Assembly: GCA_029339195.1 (NCBI GenBank)
Contig: JAPTJF010000390.1
Coordinates: 1-61,209 of the forward strand
Length of the DNA stretch: 61,209 nt
Source of the DNA: Micractinium sp. NFX-FRZ
Taxonomy: Eukaryota; Chlorophyta; Trebouxiophyceae; Chlorellales; Chlorellaceae
Direction: 5' to 3'
In this document: in pieces, positions 9,813 through 21,627 of the stretch
Position numbering within the stretch: position 1 is the first letter of the stretch
How the letters are laid out: each line of letters opens with the position of its first letter
Position numbers and translations under genes: made by a program
Notes under the pieces: generated by a model
What the model was told of the DNA's origin: nothing
The model's input: the letters and a program-made list of their open reading frames with translations, nothing else
Databases searched by the model: none

Positions 9813-12800
9813 ATGAAGGCCATTCAAATCAGCGAGTGCGGCGGCAATGAGGTGATGCAGCTGGTGGACGTGCCGGTGCCGGCCCGCCCCGCCGGCTCTG
9901 TGCTGATCAAGGTGAGGAGGGCACAGCAAGCGGCTACATGAGGCTAGAATAGAAGTGGGGACGGGGATGGTGACTAGGAGTGGGGATGGGCATAGACTAG
10001 AAGCGGGCATGGGACAAGCCGGTGCCTGACTGGTCGCAGCACTGGCGCCATGCTCCCCACAGTGGGACGGCACGCAGCAGGCGGGGATTGAAGGGGCAGG
10101 TGCCTGCAGAGGATTCGTGTCTGCCTTCCTGATCTGTGTGGTCATCCGGTGTGCTCGCCTATTCCACCTCCTGTTCCCAACCCATTGCCCAATTGTTCCA
10201 CTCGGTCAACAGGCGGCGAGCATTGGCGTGAACCCTGTGGACCTCATTGTACGCAGCGGCTACTACAAGCCCGAGAAGTTCCCAAAGGTGTGAGCGGGGG
10301 CTGAAGGGAAGCGCGGTTTGTCAACGCCAAGCCCCAACGGCGGGTGCTGCGCAATGCGCAGGCGTGGCGGTGTGGGAGGGGAAGTAACGAAAGTGAGCCG
10401 GTGGCAGCGGCGGCTGCGACGGCGGCCGCGGTGGCTATGGTAGTGATGAGGTAGCGACGGTGGTGGCCCAATGATGACGCGGAATAAACCCGCGCGGCTG
10501 TGGGCTGGCGCCACGGCGTTGCAGTTACACACAGGGCATTGAGCTGCTGGTGCCGTGTGCTCCCGCCTGCCTGCCTGCAGATCCTGGGCGGTGACGTGGC
10601 GGGCACCGTGGAGGAGGCGGATGAGGGCAGCAAGGTGCGCCCTGCATGCCTGGCCCGGCCTGGCAGCCCGGCTGCACGCATGGCGATGTGGCAGGCAACT
10701 GACGGGACAAGCGCAGGGGGCAGGGAGAGATGCTTGTGGGGGCATGGGCTGCCAGCTCAGCCCCGTGCTGCTTCCTTGCCAGCCCGCGCCAGCCTTGCCT
10801 TTTGAGCAGCCGGCACTCACCATTGGCCACCCCTGCTGCCCCCACTTGGTTGTCGTTATCCCTCCGCAGTTCAAGAAGGGTGACAAGCTGTATGCCCTCA
10901 CCCCCGGCTTCTACAACGCCACCCAGGACGGTGCGCATGACGCAAGCTGCCTGCTTGTGAAGTGCATGCTGGGCGCGCTGTCCTACGAGACACGGCATGG
11001 CTAGCACCCAGCCCCAACTGTAGCGGTACCTCAACGACACGCCTCAACCCTACAGTACCACGCCACGACAATTTGTCCTCAACCTCGGACACCTCGACCC
11101 GCCCAGGTGGTGACGGGTGCTGTGCCCACGGCCACACTACAATACCCGCCGAACGGCCCCATAAGCGCTCCACAATCGCTCCACAATTGCCCCATCTGTC
11201 CAAGCAGGCTGCTACGCCGAGTTTGTGGTCGCAGAGGACGGCTGGGTGGCGCGCGTGCCCGACAACCTGCCGCTGGCGGAGGCCGCCGGCGTGCCCCTGG
11301 TTGCGCTCACCGCCTGGCAGGCGCTGCAGCAGGCCAAGCCGCAGGCGGGGCAGCGGGTGCTGATCAACGCGGCGGCGGGAGGCGTGGGACACATGGCGGT
11401 GCAGGTGGGTGCGATGCTGGCGTTGCACTGGGGGGCCAGCATGCATGCATGCCTGCTAGCAGAGGCAGGCGTGGGACACATGGCGGTGCAGGTAGGTGGG
11501 CTGGCGGTGCGCTGGGGTGGTGCAAAGGAATGCCGGCAGGCACGGGTAGCCTGCAAAGGGGCCTGCCTGAGGGAGGAATGGCAGCGGGTGAGCGATGCCT
11601 AGCGCGCGCCTCGCCGCCTGCGCGTGTCCACAGCCCTCGGCCAGGCAGCTGTGTGCCTGACACCGCCCGGTCCCCTGCCTTCTTCCCCTTCTGACCTAAC
11701 CTCGACCACCCCACCCCACCTGCTCTGCCCCGCAGCTGGCCAAGGCGCTGGGTCTGCATGTGGTGGCTGTGTGCGGCACCCGCAACCTGGAGTGGGTGAA
11801 GAGCCTGGGTGCTGACGAGGCAAGCTGCTGCCCAGGCTGCCGCATGCCGCGTGCCACTACCAGGCCTGCCGGTTGTATGCTCGTCCCCCCCCAGCCCCGC
11901 CTGCTGTGTGCCGTTGTGCCGCGCGCAGCGTCCTGCCTGCCTTTCAGAACCTTCGCTATCACTCTCTTAGACTGCGGCGCAGGCACTCGAGTACACCTGC
12001 CCCTGCCAGTGCGTGCAAGAGCCTTGTGAAACTGACAGCTGACTCGTCGTCTCATTGACAATGGCTGCTGTGGTCCCTGCAGGTGGTGGACTACACCAGC
12101 CAGGATGTCGCTGAGCTCTACAAGGAGCAGCCATTCGATATTGCCATCGACTGCATGGGCACCCGCAGTAAGTGCAGGCGGCGGGTGGCCTGGTGGGCAC
12201 GTCAGGGGGCGCAGCGCCTGGTTGACGGGCAGTTGGCTGGCTGGGTAGTGCAGAAGCAGCTGCTGGCGTGTGCTGCCCCGCCAGTGTCTCCGTGTCACAC
12301 TCTCTCCTGCGTGCTGGTTGGCCCCCTCACGCACCCTTCCCCTCAGCGTTCTCTGCCTCCCCTGCTTACAAGCTGCTGGCAGTAGTGAAGGCCTGCAGTC
12401 TTTTCTCAAATACCTTCAAGCACGCTCGCTCAAAAGTGTGTGTGTGTGTGCCCTCCCTCCCTTCCCGTCCTTGCAGGCGAGCTGCTGCAGAAGCTGCTGG
12501 CGCTGGTGAAGCCCAGCGGGCACCTGTCGCACATCATGAACGCGGGCACCGACGCCGCGCTGCTGGAGGCGGCAAAGGAGGCGCACGCGGCGGGCAAGGG
12601 GCCTGAGGTGGGCACCATCCTGGTCACGCCCAATGGAGAGCAGCTGCAGGAGGTGAGATGCGCTGGGGTGCGCTGTGTGGACTGGTGGCGGTGGTACATT
12701 GGGGCTGGAGGCAGAAGGGGTTGTCTGGAAGCCAGCCATGCCACCCCTTTGCGGGTACCTTCTTGGTTACGCCCAGTGGGGAGCAGCTGCAGGCAGTGAG

Positions 12801-13080
12801 ATGCTGGACTCGATTCACTTCAGGGGGATGTGGCAGCGCTGGGGTTAGAATACTGGCTACGCTCGGGTGCGGGATGTGGGTGGCTAAGGTGCAGCACCAC
12901 CTTTTCACTCTCTTGCTCCCTGCCCTTCCGCTGCCCCATCTGCTGCAGATCTCCGACCTGATTGCCGCCGGCAAGGTGAAGCTGGAGGTTGCTCTGAGCC
13001 TGCCGCTGGACAAGGCGGGCGATGCGCACGACCAGGTGGCCACGGGGCACACCCGCGGCAAGGTGGTGCTCACTGTGTGA
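9813..13080 (+). CDS. NADPH:quinone oxidoreductase, zeta-crystallin type (MDR family)
   Basis: Exons 9813-9911, 10213-10287, 10581-10634, 10870-10930, 11208-11404, 11736-11819, 12083-12167, 12477-12652, 12949-13080; phases close exactly to 320 residues, the normal family length. N-terminal GroES-like half: MKAIQISECGGNEV, ASIGVNPVDLIVRSGYY, ILGGDVAGTVEE, FKKGDKLYAL. Rossmann half: LINAAAGGVGHMAVQLAKAL (AxxGGVG NADPH loop), KSLGADEVVDYTSQD, then the C-terminal KVVLTV. No zinc-ligand cysteines, as in quinone-reductase-type members. One- or two-electron reduction of quinones or enones with NADPH is the family activity; the substrate cannot be read from sequence. The intron at 11820 starts with GC. 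Two exon ends (11404 and 12652) are duplicated inside the following introns. Ten bases upstream and the MKA start match the family. Confidence 0.93.
11377..11512 (+). repeat. tandem copy of exon 5 end with second splice donor
   Basis: The exon 5 tail coding GVGHMAVQ plus its donor (GTGGGT at 11405) recurs 87 bases later with donor GTAGGT at 11492; the following GGGCTGGCG-like stretch is also shared. The frame stays open between them. Confidence 0.9.
12613..12804 (+). repeat. second copy of exon 8 end inside intron 8
   Basis: The exon 8 tail coding LVTPNGEQLQ with donor GTGAGA at 12653 recurs at about 12756-12804 as LVTPSGEQLQ with GTGAGA at 12796. The offset of 143 bases is out of frame. Confidence 0.88.
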
Positions 13081-13401
13081 TCAGGGCGAGCGTACCGTGA
13101 TGAGCAGCTTGACGGCACGAAAGGAAGCACAGCAGCACCCAGCTGGGCGGGCAGCGCGCACAGCGCCGGGACCCCCGAGGCTAGCTCTGCCTGGAACGAC
13201 CGTTGCACACATGGAAAAACTGTGAAATCCACCATGTGCTCCTTCCATGCATTGTCAAAGCTGAGAGACTGGTGCCTTCTTGTGTGCTGAGCTGTGAATT
13301 TCCACCCACACGCAACGCAACGCGGCAGGGCGCCGGGTCGTGCGGGCAGATGTACAGCGGACTGCCCAGTGGGCTGCCATTGAACAGTATCAGTTCAAAC
13401 T

Positions 13402-13406
13402 TGTAA
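13402..13406 (+). terminator. TGTAA poly(A) signal of quinone oxidoreductase
   Basis: TGTAA 322 bases past the stop and 190 bases before the next start codon. Confidence 0.5.
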
Positions 13407-13594
13407 TGCACCATTTCCCTGCTTCCACAGACTCCCCTCGTTGCTCTGTGCATCATTGCACAGTCAGCGGCACAAGAGCTGGCGAGCCCAGTCAGCGGCC
13501 CGTCAGGGTAGCACAAGAAAAGTCCTCCTGCCTTATCCCGCAATTTGGTGCTTTCTCTCTTTTGGTCGGACCACACAGCTCTCACAGATGCACC

Positions 13595-16500
13595 ATGGAC
13601 GTGAAAGCAGCGATAAGCCGCCGCAATTTGGCCGAGCTGCTCTTAAGCAAGGCGCACCTCGCCGCCATCGTCCCAGTGCTGCAGGCCATTGAAAGTGAGA
13701 CGCTTTGCACCGGCCGCTGCGCCGCTGGTCACTGGGCCGCCGATTGCGTTTCTCAAGTCGCGCGCTCTAAGCCCCGCGCAGCCGCTCCCCGGTCGCGTGC
13801 AGATCACCAGGGCCCCGCAGATGGCGTGCTGGCGGGGCTGTTCATCCGGGCCCACAGCCGAGGGCGGTACCACTTGAAGCGGCTCGTCGCCTGCCGACTG
13901 TCTCCCGAGGGCGCGCCGCTCCTGACCCTCGAGGTGCGCCTGCGGCTACCTGGCTTTGTCAGTGGGCACCTGTATGTGGTGGTAGGCGTGGTGGTGGATA
14001 TCAAACACAAACCTACCTTGGAGGGCATGCGCTCGAGGCCCACGGCCCGCGTTGCATTTCGCGCTGCACGGTTCTGCACACCCAGCACCCACCTCGCCCG
14101 CGTCCTGGTGCAGGGCATTGACCAGGAGGTACCTGGCCAGAACATCTCTTCCACCAACCCCTTTTTGGAGGGAGAGGATGCCGCATATGCAGCCGTTGGC
14201 CGGGCAGAGCTCCTGGCGCTGCAACAGAGCGTGGCAGCGGCGGCGGGCGGTGGCGGCGGCCATGGCGGCGTCGCGCCTGGGCTGGACCTGGCGGCAGCTG
14301 CAGGAGCGGCATGGCGCAAAAAGGTGGCCCTGGGGTGGGCCACACCGCAGCTGGAAGAACTCTTGGAGAAGCAGGGCATCAGGTGAGCAGGCGGCTGTGC
14401 CTGACTGGCAGGCGCCTGGGCGGACGGGGGAGGTTTGCGGACACATGCGCTGCTGTGCGCACGCTGCAGGTTGCCTGGGCCCAGTGAGGGTGTGTACCTG
14501 AGCTGCCTGGCTTGGGCAGGAGGTTGCTGTGCATTGCCGGTTAGCCACCCCGCCACCCCGCCTTGGCAGCTTCCCACGCGCCCCTCTGTCCGCGCCTCCC
14601 ATTCCCATTCGCTTCCCCTGCACGCCTCTCCCCTCCCTTTTCCCTTCTGCGCAGCAAGCTGCTGGCTGACATGAGGGATCCACAGGGCCTGGCCGAGCAG
14701 GAGGCGTTCATGGAGCGAGTGCCGACAGGCCTGCCGCTCGCCGCGCCAGGTGTGCTCAGATGCAGGACAGAGACAGTGTATGCTTCTCAGAATGACCACA
14801 TGCTGTGCCGGCCTGTACTGCGCTGTGCTCTATTGTGCTGTGCCCATCTGCCTGCCTCGTGGCCCCAAGTAAAGCATTGCGAAGTTTCGCAGTTGGCATG
14901 CTTGCGTGTGTGGCGAGCACCCATGCCTGTCCATGTCATGTCTGATGCCTGCAGGCCCCCAACCAGCGGCGCATGTGCAGCCGCCACAGCCGCAGCAGCT
15001 GCAGGTGCCCATCCAACCGCTGGGCCCTGGCGTGCAGCCCCAGCAGCAACAATGGCAGCAGGAGCAGCATCAGCAGCTGCCTACGCAGCCGATAGCTCCG
15101 GCTGTGCAGCAGCCGCGACAGCAGCAGCAGCACGGCGAGGCGCCCAGCGGTGCCCAGCAGGAGGCAATTGAGTTGCCGCCCCACCTGCAGCAGCCGGCAC
15201 AGCAGCCAGCCCAGCACCTGCCACGGGCACACTGGCAGCACCCTCCGCACCAGTACCAGCACCCCCGCCGGCCAGATGCAGGCACACAGGAGCACGATAG
15301 GGCACCGCCCATGTTGAGCAGCGCACAAACTGAGCTGCCGCCACACCTGCAGCCAGCAGCACCTCTGCCACCATTGCAGCCACAGCAGACTCAGCATCAG
15401 CAGCAGCTGCCGCCACACCTGCAGGCAGCGGCGCCCCGTCCGCCTCATCTGCAGCAGCAGCCGGCGCAGCAGCTGGCCGCTGCCAGCATGCAGCAGCAGG
15501 GGCCACCACCTGCGCTTGGCACATGCGAGGAGCTGCCGCCGCACCTGCTGGGGGCAGGGGCAGTGCAGCGGTCGGCTCAGCAGCAGGGATCGCCGCACTT
15601 CCCCTGTGCCCCAGGCTTCAGGCAGCAGCAGCAGCAGCAGCAGCGGCGGCAGGGGGCGCCGCACTTCCCCTGTGACCTAGGCATGCAGCAACAGCAGCAG
15701 CCCCAGCTGGGCGTGCCGACGAACATGGCGTACCAGCAATCAGCCCAGCTGCCGCCGCATCTGCAGCACATGGCGACGATGCCTCAGCAGCAGGGGCGGC
15801 CGCCAGGCATCATGCACCAGCAATCTGCTCGACTGCCGCCGCATCTGCAGCACGAAGCATTGATGCCACAGCAGCAGAACGGCCCGCCGGGCACGAGGGG
15901 CCAGCAGGCAGCCCAGCTTCCGCCACACCTGCAGCAGCAGGCATCGATGCCGCAGCAGCAGGCACAGCAGGCTCAGCAGTTTCAGAGCCCTGCGTTAGAT
16001 TGGGGATCGCTCCAGCAAGCAGTCGCCATGGTGGGTGCTGGTCAGCCAGCACGCGCACCCACACAGCAGCAGCGGCAGCCTCAGCAGGCAGTGGTGCAGC
16101 AGCAGTGTGGCCAGGGCCAGGCACCCCAGGCGCAGCCCCCGCCGCTGCAGCAACAGCAAGCCCCTCCCCAGCAGCAGGCCCCGCCCCAGCAGCAGGCGGC
16201 GCAGCAACAGCAGGCCCCTCCCCAGCAGCAGGCGGCGCAGCAGCAGCAGGCCCCGCCCCAGCAGCAGGCGGCGCAGCAGCAGCAGGCCCCGCCCCAGCAG
16301 CAGGCAGCGGCGGCGCAGCAGCAGCAGGCAGCCGCCCAAGAGAGCTCCCCACCCGCCGAGGAGTTCTCCATGCTTGTTGCCAACCTGGGCGCCGCCATGA
16401 CGGCAGACGAGCTCAAGTTTTACTTCCGAGTGCGCTATCCCTCGGTCACCTCCGCCCACGTGCCCCTGCACAGCAAGACGCAGCAGGCCAAGGGGTTTGG

Positions 16501-18751
16501 GTTTGTCCGCTTCAGCTGGTGAGTGGGTGCGGGTGGGGTGGGGTGGGGTGGTGTTGGGCTGCCAGACGCCTTGCCAGCCCTTTGTTGTGGGTCGCGCGAA
16601 CCCACACTCCCTCTGTTGCCATGTGGTTGCACTGCCATGCTTGACGCCGTCCCTCGCACCACGCCCTGGTTGCAGTTTTCAGGAGTTTCGCCGCGCCATG
16701 AAGGACATGGATGGGCACGTGCTGCCAGGTCAGACATGGTGGCACCTGACAGGGTGGCTTGGATGAGTGGCGCTCCAGCAAGGCGGGCTGTGTACTGATG
16801 CTGTCTGAAAACACGCCTGGCCTCTTGACAGCACCGTGTCCCCTGCCTGTGGTGCCGCATCCTTGAGTGGTTACCAGGCCACCTCACTCATCTCTGGCTG
16901 CAGGTGGCAACTGCATCGGCACGGGCTTTGGGGGCAGAAGCGGCAGCGCACAGCAGGCGCCACAGGTGGCACCTGCAGCAGCACATGCAGCTCCTCAGGC
17001 AGCAGCGCATGCGGCAGCGGCGCTTGCAGCACCTGTGGGCCCCCCTGCAGCGGCTCAAGCAGCTGTGCCTGCCGCTGTCGGGGTGGCCACCGGCGCTGCA
17101 AGCAAGGTGAGCATAGCACGCAAGGGCAGCCTTGCCAAGGAGAGCAGGGAGAGCAGCCCAGCCGACGAGCGCAGCCCAGCCAGGCAGGCCATGGCAGCCA
17201 AGGCAGGCAGCCGGGCAGCGGGGGAGCTTGACGCGCGGGAGCCTCAGCAGCAGCCACCCAGCCATCTGGCCGCAGCAGGCGCAGCAGCAGCAGCAGCAGC
17301 ACGCACAGTGCTGCCCATGCCAGCCATGGCTGCTGCCGCCATGCAGGCGCCGCACTATGGCCCCTTTGCACAGCCTGGCATGCTTCCCATGATGGCGTGG
17401 CCAGCAGGCGCGGCCGCGGCAGCAGCAGGGCAGCATGGGCTCATGCGCATGTACAGCGGCGGCATGCAGGCAATGCAACCTCAGATGTGGCCACCAGGCA
17501 CATTCATGCGGCCCCTGGGCAGCATGGGCTGGCAGCCAAACCTGCAGCTCGGCATGCCGCCACACCTGCAGGTGCACCAGCCGCCCCCACCCGCCCAGCC
17601 TCCACTGCAGCACTTCAACAGCGGCATCTCTTCCCGGGAGCACTTCCAGCCCGATGCAGCGCTGAGCAGGCACAGCAGCGACGTCGGCGAGCCGCCGGCG
17701 CCGCCGCACCCGCCGCCCAGCGCGGCCCAGTGCGGCAGCGGGGCGGGGGAGTCTGCTGTGCGCAGCCGCGGCCGCTCGGGCTCACCACGGTCCCCTGGTG
17801 GCCACCGCCACAGTGGGACAGCCCGCAGCGGCAGCCCGCCGGGCGGCAGCGGCGGCGGCGGGAGGGGCCGCAGCAGCAGCCTGCGGGGTGGCACGGGCGG
17901 CAGCGGCGGCCGTGCGAGCGGACGCAGCGGCAGCCCGCGGGGTGGCAGCCGTAGCCGCAGAGGCAGGCCTGCAGAGGGCACGCGCCGCTCGCGCTCGCGC
18001 TCTCCACGCTCCCGCCCCCGCCCCCGCCAGCGCTCCCGCTCCCGCTCGCGCTCCCCACGCCGAACGCGGCTCGTGAGGGTTCCCGTGCCCAGGCCTAGCC
18101 CGCCTGCTCCCGCGCTGGGCGGCGTGCTCGCGGGCGCCCCCTCCTCCCTGCCGCTGTGGCTGCCGCCCATGCTCAAGGCGGCCTGCGCGTCGTGTGCCTT
18201 CTCCAAGGGCCTTCCCTTCCAGGCTGCCTGCCTGCTGGCGGTGCTGGACGACCTGCGCGGGTGGGTGCACTTGCCTGCCCTGCCTCGCTGTCGCTGTGTC
18301 CAGCCTGGCAGTACCCTGCTCTACTGTACCTGCCTGCTGGGGGTGCTGGATGACCTGCGGGGGTGGGTGCAGGCCGGCACACTTCCCTTGTCCACTAGAT
18401 TAGCGCCTGCCTGCCCTGCCTCTTTCTCTTGTGTCCTGTCTGGCAGTGCCCTGCTCTACTGTACATGCCTGCCCACCTGCCCGCCTGCCCTGCTTGCCTG
18501 ACCAACCTTGTCCGACCTGCCTGGCCTGTCTGCATGCCCTCCGCTCCTTTCCTTACATTTGTTACACCGTGCGCCGATGTTCGCCAACTGCTGCTGCTGC
18601 CTGCCCTAACTCGCGCAGGCAACGGGACTGCCTGCACGGCACTGGCCTCAGCCTGCGCCAGCTGTGCGACTTTCTGAGCTGGAACCACTGGGCGGACTGT
18701 GAGCGGCGCAGCGATGGGCTCTGGATCTCCAGAGTGCACGCCTCGCGCTGA
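13595..18751 (+). CDS. Plus-3 / Gln-rich / RRM / RS-domain protein
   Basis: Exons 13595-13694, 13803-13933, 14114-14382, 14655-14749, 14955-16518, 16676-16728, 16904-18260, 18619-18751; phases close to 1,233 residues. Order: Plus-3-like domain (1-110; ISRRNLAELLLSKAHL, then VLAGLFIRAHSRGRYHLKRL), a charged helix ending LEELLEKQGI, a huge Gln/Pro region (about 195-665) with seven LPPHLQ-type motifs and a 12-residue minisatellite, one RRM (RNP2 MLVANLG, RNP1 KGFGFVRF), an Ala/Met-rich linker with one more PPHLQ, an RS domain (about 930-1050; SRSRSPRS-type repeats) and a short C-terminal domain (LPFQAACLLAVLDDLRG, then LRQLCDFLSWNHWADC). Probably nuclear and linked to transcription elongation or splicing; that is inference from the parts. 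The exon 7 end is duplicated in intron 7. Confidence 0.82.
15170..15935 (+). repeat. dispersed LPPHLQ motif repeats in coding sequence
   Basis: Seven copies of a hexapeptide LPPHLQ or LPPHLL, coded by CTGCCGCC(A/G)CACCTGCAG-like DNA, spaced through the Gln-rich region. A further PPHLQ lies at about 17560. Confidence 0.85.
16167..16320 (+). repeat. 36-bp coding minisatellite, about four units
   Basis: Units code QAPPQQQAAQQQ, repeated about four times with the last unit diverging. It sits just upstream of the RRM. Confidence 0.85.
18225..18490 (+). repeat. duplicated exon 7 end with donor, plus third partial copy
   Basis: The exon tail coding LLAVLDDLRG with donor at 18261 recurs as LLGVLDDLRG with donor at 18363, exactly 102 bases on and in open frame. 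The stretch CCTGCTCTACTGTAC before the second copy recurs again near 18450. Confidence 0.88.
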
Positions 18752-19449
18752 GGTGGCACCAGCCCATGTGGCGCTCAGGTGGTGCCAGGCCTTGCGCTGA
18801 GAATGCGCTAGCGGAACAGCGCCGATGCTGATGACGCTCAGTTTCAGTGCTCGCCTTTGATTCCCCAGCACGCTCCTATTTCATGGCCTTGCCTTGCACC
18901 CCTCCAGACATGCGCTGCAGCCTGCTGAGCAGCTCTCTGTTTTGTTGCTGCCAACCCGTAGCTTCTGTGGCAGCCACCCCCTGGCCCATGTGGCGCCTCG
19001 CAGTTGGTTTCTGGGCAGGTGCAGGGCGATTGTCTGATCCGGGTGGCTGAGGGGCCTGCTCAAGCTCCGCCCACCTTGCACAAACCCAGCAGCGCGTGGG
19101 CTGTGCATGGAAAAGTGTGCCTGTGGCGGCGGGGAAGGGTGGCGGTGGTTTGGGCAAGCCTGTCTTGCAGGCAGGGCATTGCTCTCGGCACGTTTGCTAA
19201 CCGAGCTCCCATCTCACATGCTTGTCGGACCAACGTGTCGAGCACCCCGGAGGAGGGTGCGGGGGTTTGCCACACGTTGTGGCCTGATGGCTGGTGTCCA
19301 CGGAAGCTGCGGTGAAGGTGCGAGGCCATCCGCGCACAAAAAGCCCTTTCCCGCTGGCCAGTCACCATCCCTGTTCACGCTTCTATCAACACAGCCCCTG
19401 TCCTCACTGACACCACTGCACACCGCCTGCAAACGCCACACTTCCCGTC
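18752..19449. other. intergenic, no gene recognised
   Basis: Same-strand spacer between the Plus-3/RRM gene and the Cys-rich gene. Open frames here have no recognisable content. No TGTAA found. Confidence 0.4.
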
Positions 19450-21335
19450 ATGCGGCGTGTTGGAGCCGGCCGTGTGCTGGCCGTAGTCCTGCTGGCTTGT
19501 GGTGAGCTTGATGATCGCCGGCACTCATGATGCCCTCTGGGTCAGCGCCGCTTGATGCCGAACAATCAGCCAGCGCAGCGCGTTCAGCGCGCGGCACCGC
19601 CACCTGGCGCAGGCCTTTAGTCCGTCTTTCGTCCGTCTTTTCAACCCCAACCAATCTGAAACGCCGCCAGGGCGCTTTTCTGACCCCGTAAAGCAGACGC
19701 CTTGGCCCGCTGAACACCCACGTCCCATCATGCCCCCGCCGCCGCGCAGGCCTCGCTGCCGCCGCAGCGCAGTGCACGCCCGACCCAGCAGGCGATGGCA
19801 GTGGGTGCAAGAGCTGCTCGGCTGACGGCCAGACTTGCCAGGAGTGCCACCAGTACTACGGCCTGAGTTCTGCGGGGCAGTGTGTCAAGGTGCGCCCGTG
19901 GAGGGTCATGCGGGGGCACACCGCAAGGGTCATGCGGGGGCACACCGCACGGGAGAAGGGCAGGGCGCAGGACATGCGGCGGTGGCGGCACGGAGCAGTG
20001 GATTGGAACCGAGTGCATTGCAATTGTTCTTTCTCAGGCAGGGCAGCTCTTTGACATTCGTCCACGTGCCTATGCTCATCCCTGTCCGCCCCCCTCCCCT
20101 GCTGCCATTGCTCAGTGCGTTGCGCTGGACTCTGACGGCACGGAGATCCCCGAAGGCAGCCCGGGCACAACCAACCCCCGCTGCTCCCTGTGCGACGGAG
20201 ACGTGAGTGCACGCCATGCATGCGTGGCGCGTGGGGGGCCTGCAACCTTGGACAGCTGCCCGGCAGACGCTGCAGGCGCCACACACACACTGTACTCGAG
20301 CATTGACATGTGGCGCTGCGAGCGACCCACTGCCACCCCACTGCAGGAGCCCACCTTCTGCTACGACTGCTCGTCCTTCTACAACTCGATCAAGTACCAG
20401 TACAACGTTGACTACTGGGCCAACGAGGAGGGCCTCTGCGTGGTGTGCCAACCCAGCGCTGGCGGCCCTTTTGACAGCCTGCCCTGCCTGGGGTGCGCCA
20501 ACGCTGTCGACGGCGGCAACGGCACCTGCGCCACCTGCAGGCAAGGCTACGGACTGGTGGGGGCAGAGTGCGAGCCCTGCGCCGACGAGAACTGTGCTGA
20601 CTGCAGCGGCGACAGCACCACCTGCCCGAGCTGCAAGGCAGGGTTCGGCCTGGTGAATGGGGTGTGCACTCGGTGCGGGCCGGGCTGCGACGCGTGCGAC
20701 GGCGACGCCAGCGTGTGCCAGCGCTGCACGACCAGATGGGGGCTGGTGGGCGGCAGCTGCACCTACTGCACAGATATGTGTGAGGTGTGCGACGGCGACG
20801 CAGCGGTCTGCCAGCGCTGCGCGGGCAAGTGGCAGGTCCACCCCACCAACGGCTCCTGCTTCTTCGTGAGTGGGGCCTCTTTATGGGACGCCCGCCGGGG
20901 CGGGGCGGGAGGGGAGCGGCCACTGAGTGCTGCGGCTGCCCTGCAGCTGCGCCTGCCTGCCTGCCTGCCGGCCTGCCTGCCTGCCTGCCGGCCGGCCGGC
21001 CCAGGCTTCACAATGCACGGGCGCTGAACCCCTGCCCCCTGCTGCCGCTCCTGCCCTTGCAGCCCAGCTCGCCGCCGCCCCCTGCCGGCGCTGCGCCCGG
21101 CCCAGCCCCCGCCGGCGGCTCCATCCCCAACTGCGAGGAGTATGAGAGCGAGACACGGTGCAAGAAGTGCTCCACCTCAGCCAACTGGGGCGTGGACAGG
21201 GGCACGGGGCAGTGCGTGGCGTGCCAGCTGGCGTACTGCTCGCAGTGCGCAGAGGATGCCAGCGCCTGCACCGCCTGCGAGGCCGGGCGCTGGTGGGACG
21301 CCGCCGCCGGCGCGTGCCAGGCCGCGGTCGCGTGA
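19450..21335 (+). CDS. secreted cysteine-rich repeat protein (furin-like / growth-factor-receptor Cys-rich type)
   Basis: Exons 19450-19501, 19750-19889, 20116-20202, 20347-20865, 21063-21335; phases close to 356 residues. Residues 1-24 are a clear signal peptide (MRRVGAGRVLAVVLLACG, cleavage near AAAAQC). The rest is a chain of CxxC-rich modules of about 20-25 residues, for example CEPCADENCADCSGDSTTC and CDACDGDASVCQRC, each followed by an aromatic/Gly turn (GYGLVG, GFGLVNG, RWGLVGG). Such modules occur in furin, EGFR-type receptors and many algal and ciliate surface proteins. A Pro/Ala-rich linker (SSPPPPAGAAPGPAPAGG) precedes the last modules. No transmembrane segment or kinase follows, so a secreted or wall-associated protein is likely. 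Function unknown. Confidence 0.85.
19900..19955 (+). repeat. short direct repeat in intron 2 of Cys-rich gene
   Basis: GGTCATGCGGGGGCACACCG occurs twice in tandem. Confidence 0.8.
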
Positions 21336-21622
21336 GCAGGGGGCAGTCAACGCACACAGGTGGATGCGATGTTCGGCTGCCCTCCATGCATAACAACCCC
21401 CATCAGTGTGCGCACAGCCACGCCGTGTTTCAAGCCTTTTTTTAAACCACAACTTGCTACCGATGCCCTGCCGCAAGACGTGTCCTGAAACAAAGCCACA
21501 GGACTCTCAGCTTGCCATCACTTGATTGCAACCATGCAAACATTCTTTATTCGAATAGTCATATAAGTTGAATGATATTCACTCCATGCCCTTCCATGTG
21601 CCTTCATGACGTCCCCTGGTTA

Positions 21623-21627
21623 TGTAA
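21623..21627 (+). terminator. TGTAA poly(A) signal of Cys-rich gene
   Basis: TGTAA 288 bases past the stop, in a locally AT-richer stretch. Confidence 0.5.
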
